Assembly (NCBI GenBank): GCA_046154695.1
Contig: JBJXFI010000352.1
Location: forward strand, 1-8,085
Length of the DNA: 8,085 bases
Origin: DALYLB01 sp046154695
GTDB lineage: Bacteria > Acidobacteriota > Blastocatellia > RBC074
Direction of reading: 5' to 3'
Shown: positions 6,007 to 8,085 of the stretch, piece by piece
Layout of the letters: each line of letters begins with the position of its first letter
Position numbering within the stretch: position 1 is the first letter of the stretch
Program-made: the position numbers and the translations under genes
The notes under the pieces: model-generated
What the model saw: only the letters and a program-made list of their open reading frames with translations
What the model was told of the DNA's origin: nothing
The model's database searches: none

Positions 6007-6012
6007 ATTATA
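6007..6012 (-). promoter_or_regulatory. Perfect -10 box (TATAAT) of the small minus-strand unit
   Basis: TATAAT reads on the minus strand at 6012-6007. A start of transcription near 6000 would leave a leader of about 22 bases containing the GGGAGGG ribosome binding site of the 29-codon frame. The -35 region is T-rich (CTTCTT-type) and poor. Confidence 0.45.
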
Positions 6013-6018
6013 GCTTCG

Positions 6019-6095
6019 ATCCGAAAAGAAAGAAGAGCCGAGAGAAGGAATCTCACGCGAAGATTCGAAACCGCGAAGAAGGAAGGAAAAGAAGA
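6019..6095 (+). other. Purine-rich tract
   Basis: The plus strand between the small minus-strand unit and the toxin-antitoxin promoter is strongly biased to A and G. It includes an uninterrupted 21-base purine run at 6075-6095 and further purine blocks at 6023-6037 and 6040-6050. No gene is seen here. Such asymmetry can affect local DNA structure or simply mark recombined spacer DNA. Confidence 0.6.
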
Positions 6096-6124
6096 CTCGC
6101 TCCGCGGCGGCGCGCCCAGCCCCA

Positions 6125-6153
6125 TTGGCAATCAACGCCTCGCGGCGTAGAAT
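6125..6153 (+). promoter_or_regulatory. Sigma70-type promoter of the toxin-antitoxin operon
   Basis: TTGGCA (6125-6130) and TAGAAT (6148-6153) are separated by exactly 17 bases. Each differs from consensus at one position. Transcription would start near 6160, about 20 bases before the antitoxin ATG. Confidence 0.7.
6135..6148. promoter_or_regulatory. Candidate operator palindrome inside the toxin-antitoxin promoter
   Basis: ACGCC-TCGC-GGCGT is a perfect inverted repeat of five-base arms filling the promoter spacer and touching the -10 box. Phd/YefM antitoxins usually repress their own operon by binding palindromes at this position. Assigning it as the operator is inference from position and symmetry. 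Confidence 0.45.
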
Positions 6154-6178
6154 CCAAGCTTCGACAACGGAGGATGTA

Positions 6179-6415
6179 ATGCAGACAAAAACCATTGAAT
6201 TGCACGGGGCGATAATCAACTTTCAAGAGCTGCTGGCCATGGTCATGGCCGGGACGGAGATCATTTTGACGGAAGATCGCTCTCCCGTGGCTCGAATCAC
6301 GCCGATCGAACCCGGCGAGACACAGCGTTATCCCGGCCTGCACCCCGGCGCAATTCAAATGGGCGAAAATTTCGACGCCCCCCTCCCCGAAGAATTCTGG
6401 ACAGGTCAGCCATGA
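6179..6415 (+). CDS. Type II antitoxin, Phd/YefM family
   Basis: This is a 78-residue protein with the ATG at 6179 preceded by GGAGG five bases upstream. An in-frame TTG at 6125 would extend it but lies in the -35 box, so it is rejected. The N-terminal DNA-binding and dimerisation half shows the family pattern TIELHGAIINFQELLAMVMAG, then TEIILTEDRSPVARITPI (residues 26-43). The C-terminal HPGAIQMGENFDAPLPEEFW (55-74) is the toxin-neutralising tail that commonly accompanies PIN toxins of this group. The stop overlaps the toxin start as ATGA, so translation is coupled. The antitoxin should bind and block the toxin and, with it, repress the shared promoter. Confidence 0.9.
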   Translation: MQTKTIELHGAIINFQELLAMVMAGTEIILTEDRSPVARITPIEPGETQRYPGLHPGAIQMGENFDAPLPEEFWTGQP

Positions 6416-6798
6416 AACTGCTGTTGGATACGCACGCGTTTATTTGGTGGGACAGCGAGCCCGATAAGCTCTCTCTCAAAGCGATGGCGGCCTGCAAGGA
6501 CGCGGCAAACGTGCTTGTTGTAAGCGTCGCCAGCATCTGGGAGGTGCAGATCAAAATACAACTCGGCATTTTGACGCTGAGGATGCCGCTCGTTGATGTC
6601 ATTCAGGATCAGCAGCAAAAAAATGGCGTTCAAATCTTGCCCGTCTCGTTGAAACATGTTCTTGCCATTGATCAACTGCCCTTCCATCACAAAGACCCCT
6701 TCGACCAAATGTTAATGGCCCAAGCCAACGCGGAGGGCGCAACGATTGTCAGCAAGGATTCGGAACTGAGCAAATATCCAGTCCGAATTCTCTGGTAA
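6412..6798 (+). CDS. vapC: Type II toxin, PIN-domain ribonuclease (VapC-like)
   Basis: This is a 128-residue single PIN domain of typical length. VapC-type toxins are Mg2+-dependent endoribonucleases that cut tRNA or rRNA when not held by antitoxin. The acidic active-site residues are all present: Asp6 in LLLDTHAFIWW, Glu44 in SVASIWEVQIK, Asp95 in the HHKDPFDQMLMAQA segment, and Asp116 in TIVSKDSE. The sequence pattern, ending in YPVRILW, matches the Sll0205-like subgroup that pairs with Phd/YefM-type antitoxins. The gene overlaps the antitoxin by four bases and has AGG six bases upstream. The module is visibly lower in GC than the flanking polysaccharide genes and runs against them, which suggests acquisition by transfer. 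It appears intact and so probably functional. Confidence 0.92.
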   Translation: MKLLLDTHAFIWWDSEPDKLSLKAMAACKDAANVLVVSVASIWEVQIKIQLGILTLRMPLVDVIQDQQQKNGVQILPVSLKHVLAIDQLPFHHKDPFDQMLMAQANAEGATIVSKDSELSKYPVRILW

Positions 6799-6860
6799 GC
6801 AGCGCCGAACGCCTTCTCATCACGGTCCGGTAAACGCGGACAGCGCTCGTCACTCCATCC
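6799..6860. other. Convergent spacer between toxin and asparagine synthase genes
   Basis: These 62 bases separate two converging genes. A five-base-pair stem GTCCG/CGGAC (6825-6829 and 6837-6841), with outer pairing of AGCGC (6801-6805) and GCGCT (6843-6847), could form a weak two-sided structure. There is no T-run on either strand, so no intrinsic terminator can be called. Confidence 0.3.
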
Positions 6861-8085
6861 TTACCCATTCTCATCCTCCCGCTCGACGCGTTGCCGAGCG
6901 AGCGAAGAGGAGATCCCATTCGTATCGAGCCACTCCTCAAGCACGATCAGGATCCACAGGCGCGACCACGAAACACTGCGCGAACCATCGAGGAATGCCG
7001 TCCAAAGACGCCAGACCTCATTCGGATCGAAGATTCCCCGCCCTCGCGTACGATCCCGATCGAGACGCTGCTCGCAAAATTGGCGCATCGCCCCACGCAT
7101 CCAGACATCGAACGGGAGCGTAAAGCCTCGCTTGGGACGATGAACGATCTCCGGCGGGAGAAGCGCCCCGAGGCTTTCGACAAGCAATCGCTTCGGTGTT
7201 CCATTCGACCGCTTGAGCGAATCAGGCACGCCCATCACATATTCGATCAACTTGTGATCGAGCAGCGGCACGCGAACCTCCAGGGCATGGGCCATGCTCA
7301 TCTGATCGGTGTCCCGCAGCAGCACGTCGTGCATATAGGTCATCGATTCGGCGTAAGAAACCTGCGTCAGCACGCCTGCATCCGTCTTCGTCAGCGCCCT
7401 CTGAAGCAAGGCCACATAGGGGTCCGGCGCAGCGTCTCCCTGCAGTCGCAGCCGATCGGTCAACAGCGCCCGTCTCTGTGGAACCGACAAGACCTGGCGC
7501 AGTGTCGGGAAGACCGAGGAGATCGAGCCGTCGGTTTCCAGAATTGCCGCGGTCTTGGCCGCCGCGATCGTGGCCCCGCCCAGAGCCCGAACCGCCCGCG
7601 CCGCAATCGCCCGGCCGCCCTCGGGCACGGTCCCCAACATCCGCAAATAGGGCGCGGCCCGATCCAATCGCGCGAACGAACTATATCCTGCAAAGATCTC
7701 ATCGCCTCCCAGTCCCGAGAGGGCCACTTTCACCCCGGCGTCCCGCACCGCGCGAGAGACGATATAGGTATTCACTCCATCGCCCGTAGGCTGATCCATC
7801 GATCCCAGCGCCTCGGGCAACCTCGCCAGCAGGTCCTCCTCCTTCAGATGAATCTCGGTATGTTCAGCCTGAATTTGCTCGGCAATCCGCCTCGCGTACT
7901 TCGCTTCGTCGTATGCGCTTTCGCTAAAGACAATCGAGAACGTGCGCGGCGTCTGCCCCGCCTCGCGCATCAACACCGCCACCGCGCTCGAATCGATCCC
8001 GCCCGATAGAAAGGCCGCCACCGGGACATCGCTCACCAGATGCATCGACACCGATTCGCGCAACAACTCGCCAACGCGCGCGCGG
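6861..8085 (-). CDS. asnB: Asparagine synthase (glutamine-hydrolysing) type amidotransferase, 3' part; 5' end beyond the window
   Basis: 407 residues are visible, and the frame stays open to the right edge, so the N-terminal glutaminase domain (usually about 210-230 residues with a Cys2 nucleophile) lies outside. A TTG at 8066 is only an internal codon. The synthetase domain shows the ATP-pyrophosphatase P-loop SGGIDSSA (visible residues 27-34), YDEAKYARRIAEQ, DQPTGDGVNTYIVS, the LSGLGGDEIFAGY loop, the EVRVPLLDHKLIEYV segment and the RPKRGFTLPFDVWMRG block. The enzyme activates an aspartyl carboxylate with ATP and amidates it with ammonia from glutamine. In polysaccharide loci, homologues often amidate a sugar acid instead. 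The nearby GT4 and WecA-like genes on the same strand favour that, but free asparagine synthesis cannot be excluded. The stop is TAA. Confidence 0.93.
   Translation of the reverse strand, partial: RARVGELLRESVSMHLVSDVPVAAFLSGGIDSSAVAVLMREAGQTPRTFSIVFSESAYDEAKYARRIAEQIQAEHTEIHLKEEDLLARLPEALGSMDQPTGDGVNTYIVSRAVRDAGVKVALSGLGGDEIFAGYSSFARLDRAAPYLRMLGTVPEGGRAIAARAVRALGGATIAAAKTAAILETDGSISSVFPTLRQVLSVPQRRALLTDRLRLQGDAAPDPYVALLQRALTKTDAGVLTQVSYAESMTYMHDVLLRDTDQMSMAHALEVRVPLLDHKLIEYVMGVPDSLKRSNGTPKRLLVESLGALLPPEIVHRPKRGFTLPFDVWMRGAMRQFCEQRLDRDRTRGRGIFDPNEVWRLWTAFLDGSRSVSWSRLWILIVLEEWLDTNGISSSLARQRVEREDENG

Noticed and set aside
6125..6178. An N-terminal extension of the antitoxin from a TTG
   Set aside because: The TTG is part of the -35 box, and the ATG at 6179 has a strong ribosome binding site.
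6891..8009. A 372-codon plus-strand frame
   Set aside because: It is the shadow of the asparagine synthase-type gene, which shows full catalytic motifs on the minus strand.

Overview
The window is a GC-rich (roughly 60-65% by eye) bacterial chromosome segment. Every long gene lies on the minus strand, and one lower-GC plus-strand toxin-antitoxin cassette sits between them. The organism cannot be named from the sequence. The Tat-exported glycosylasparaginase, the non-phage polysaccharide genes, and the long palindromic spacers built from ten-base CACGAA units are, from memory, typical of uncultured environmental lineages such as Planctomycetota, Hydrogenedentota or Sumerlaeota. That placement is inference only.

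Right to left along the minus strand: (1) the 3' two thirds of a glutamine-hydrolysing asparagine synthase-type amidotransferase runs off the right edge (8085-6861). (2) A convergent plus-strand Phd/YefM-type antitoxin and PIN-domain (VapC-like) toxin pair occupies 6179-6798, with a good sigma70-type promoter and an overlapping palindrome. (3) A gene-poor spacer of about 860 bases (5314-6178) holds a small minus-strand unit: a perfect TATAAT, a strong Shine-Dalgarno, a 29-codon reading frame and an intrinsic terminator. (4) A GT4 (WbuB-like) glycosyltransferase (5313-4030) follows. (5) Next is an integral membrane polyprenyl-phosphate sugar-1-phosphate transferase of the MraY/WecA family with an extra C-terminal soluble domain of about 185 residues (3816-2218). 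(6) Next is a small exported coiled-coil protein (2067-1375). (7) Last is a Tat-exported N4-(beta-N-acetylglucosaminyl)-L-asparaginase, a T2-family Ntn hydrolase (1270-86).

The amidotransferase, GT4 enzyme and WecA-like transferase look like part of a surface polysaccharide locus. The WecA-like enzyme would load the first sugar phosphate onto undecaprenyl phosphate, the GT4 enzyme would extend it, and the asparagine synthase homologue would amidate a sugar acid or supply asparagine. The coiled-coil protein and the glycosylasparaginase may be unrelated neighbours. Each is preceded by its own strong Shine-Dalgarno, and a 77-base hairpin separates them.

The spacers contain three long inverted repeats. 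Two (1-74 and 3902-3996) belong to one family, whose arms each carry three CACGAA units spaced exactly ten bases apart. The third (1287-1363) is a different palindrome that ends seven bases before the glycosylasparaginase ribosome binding site. I see no CRISPR array, RNA gene, transposase or clearly new multi-gene system. The best candidates for something undescribed are the phased palindromes, the small transcription unit at 5733-6012 and the C-terminal domain of the WecA-like protein.
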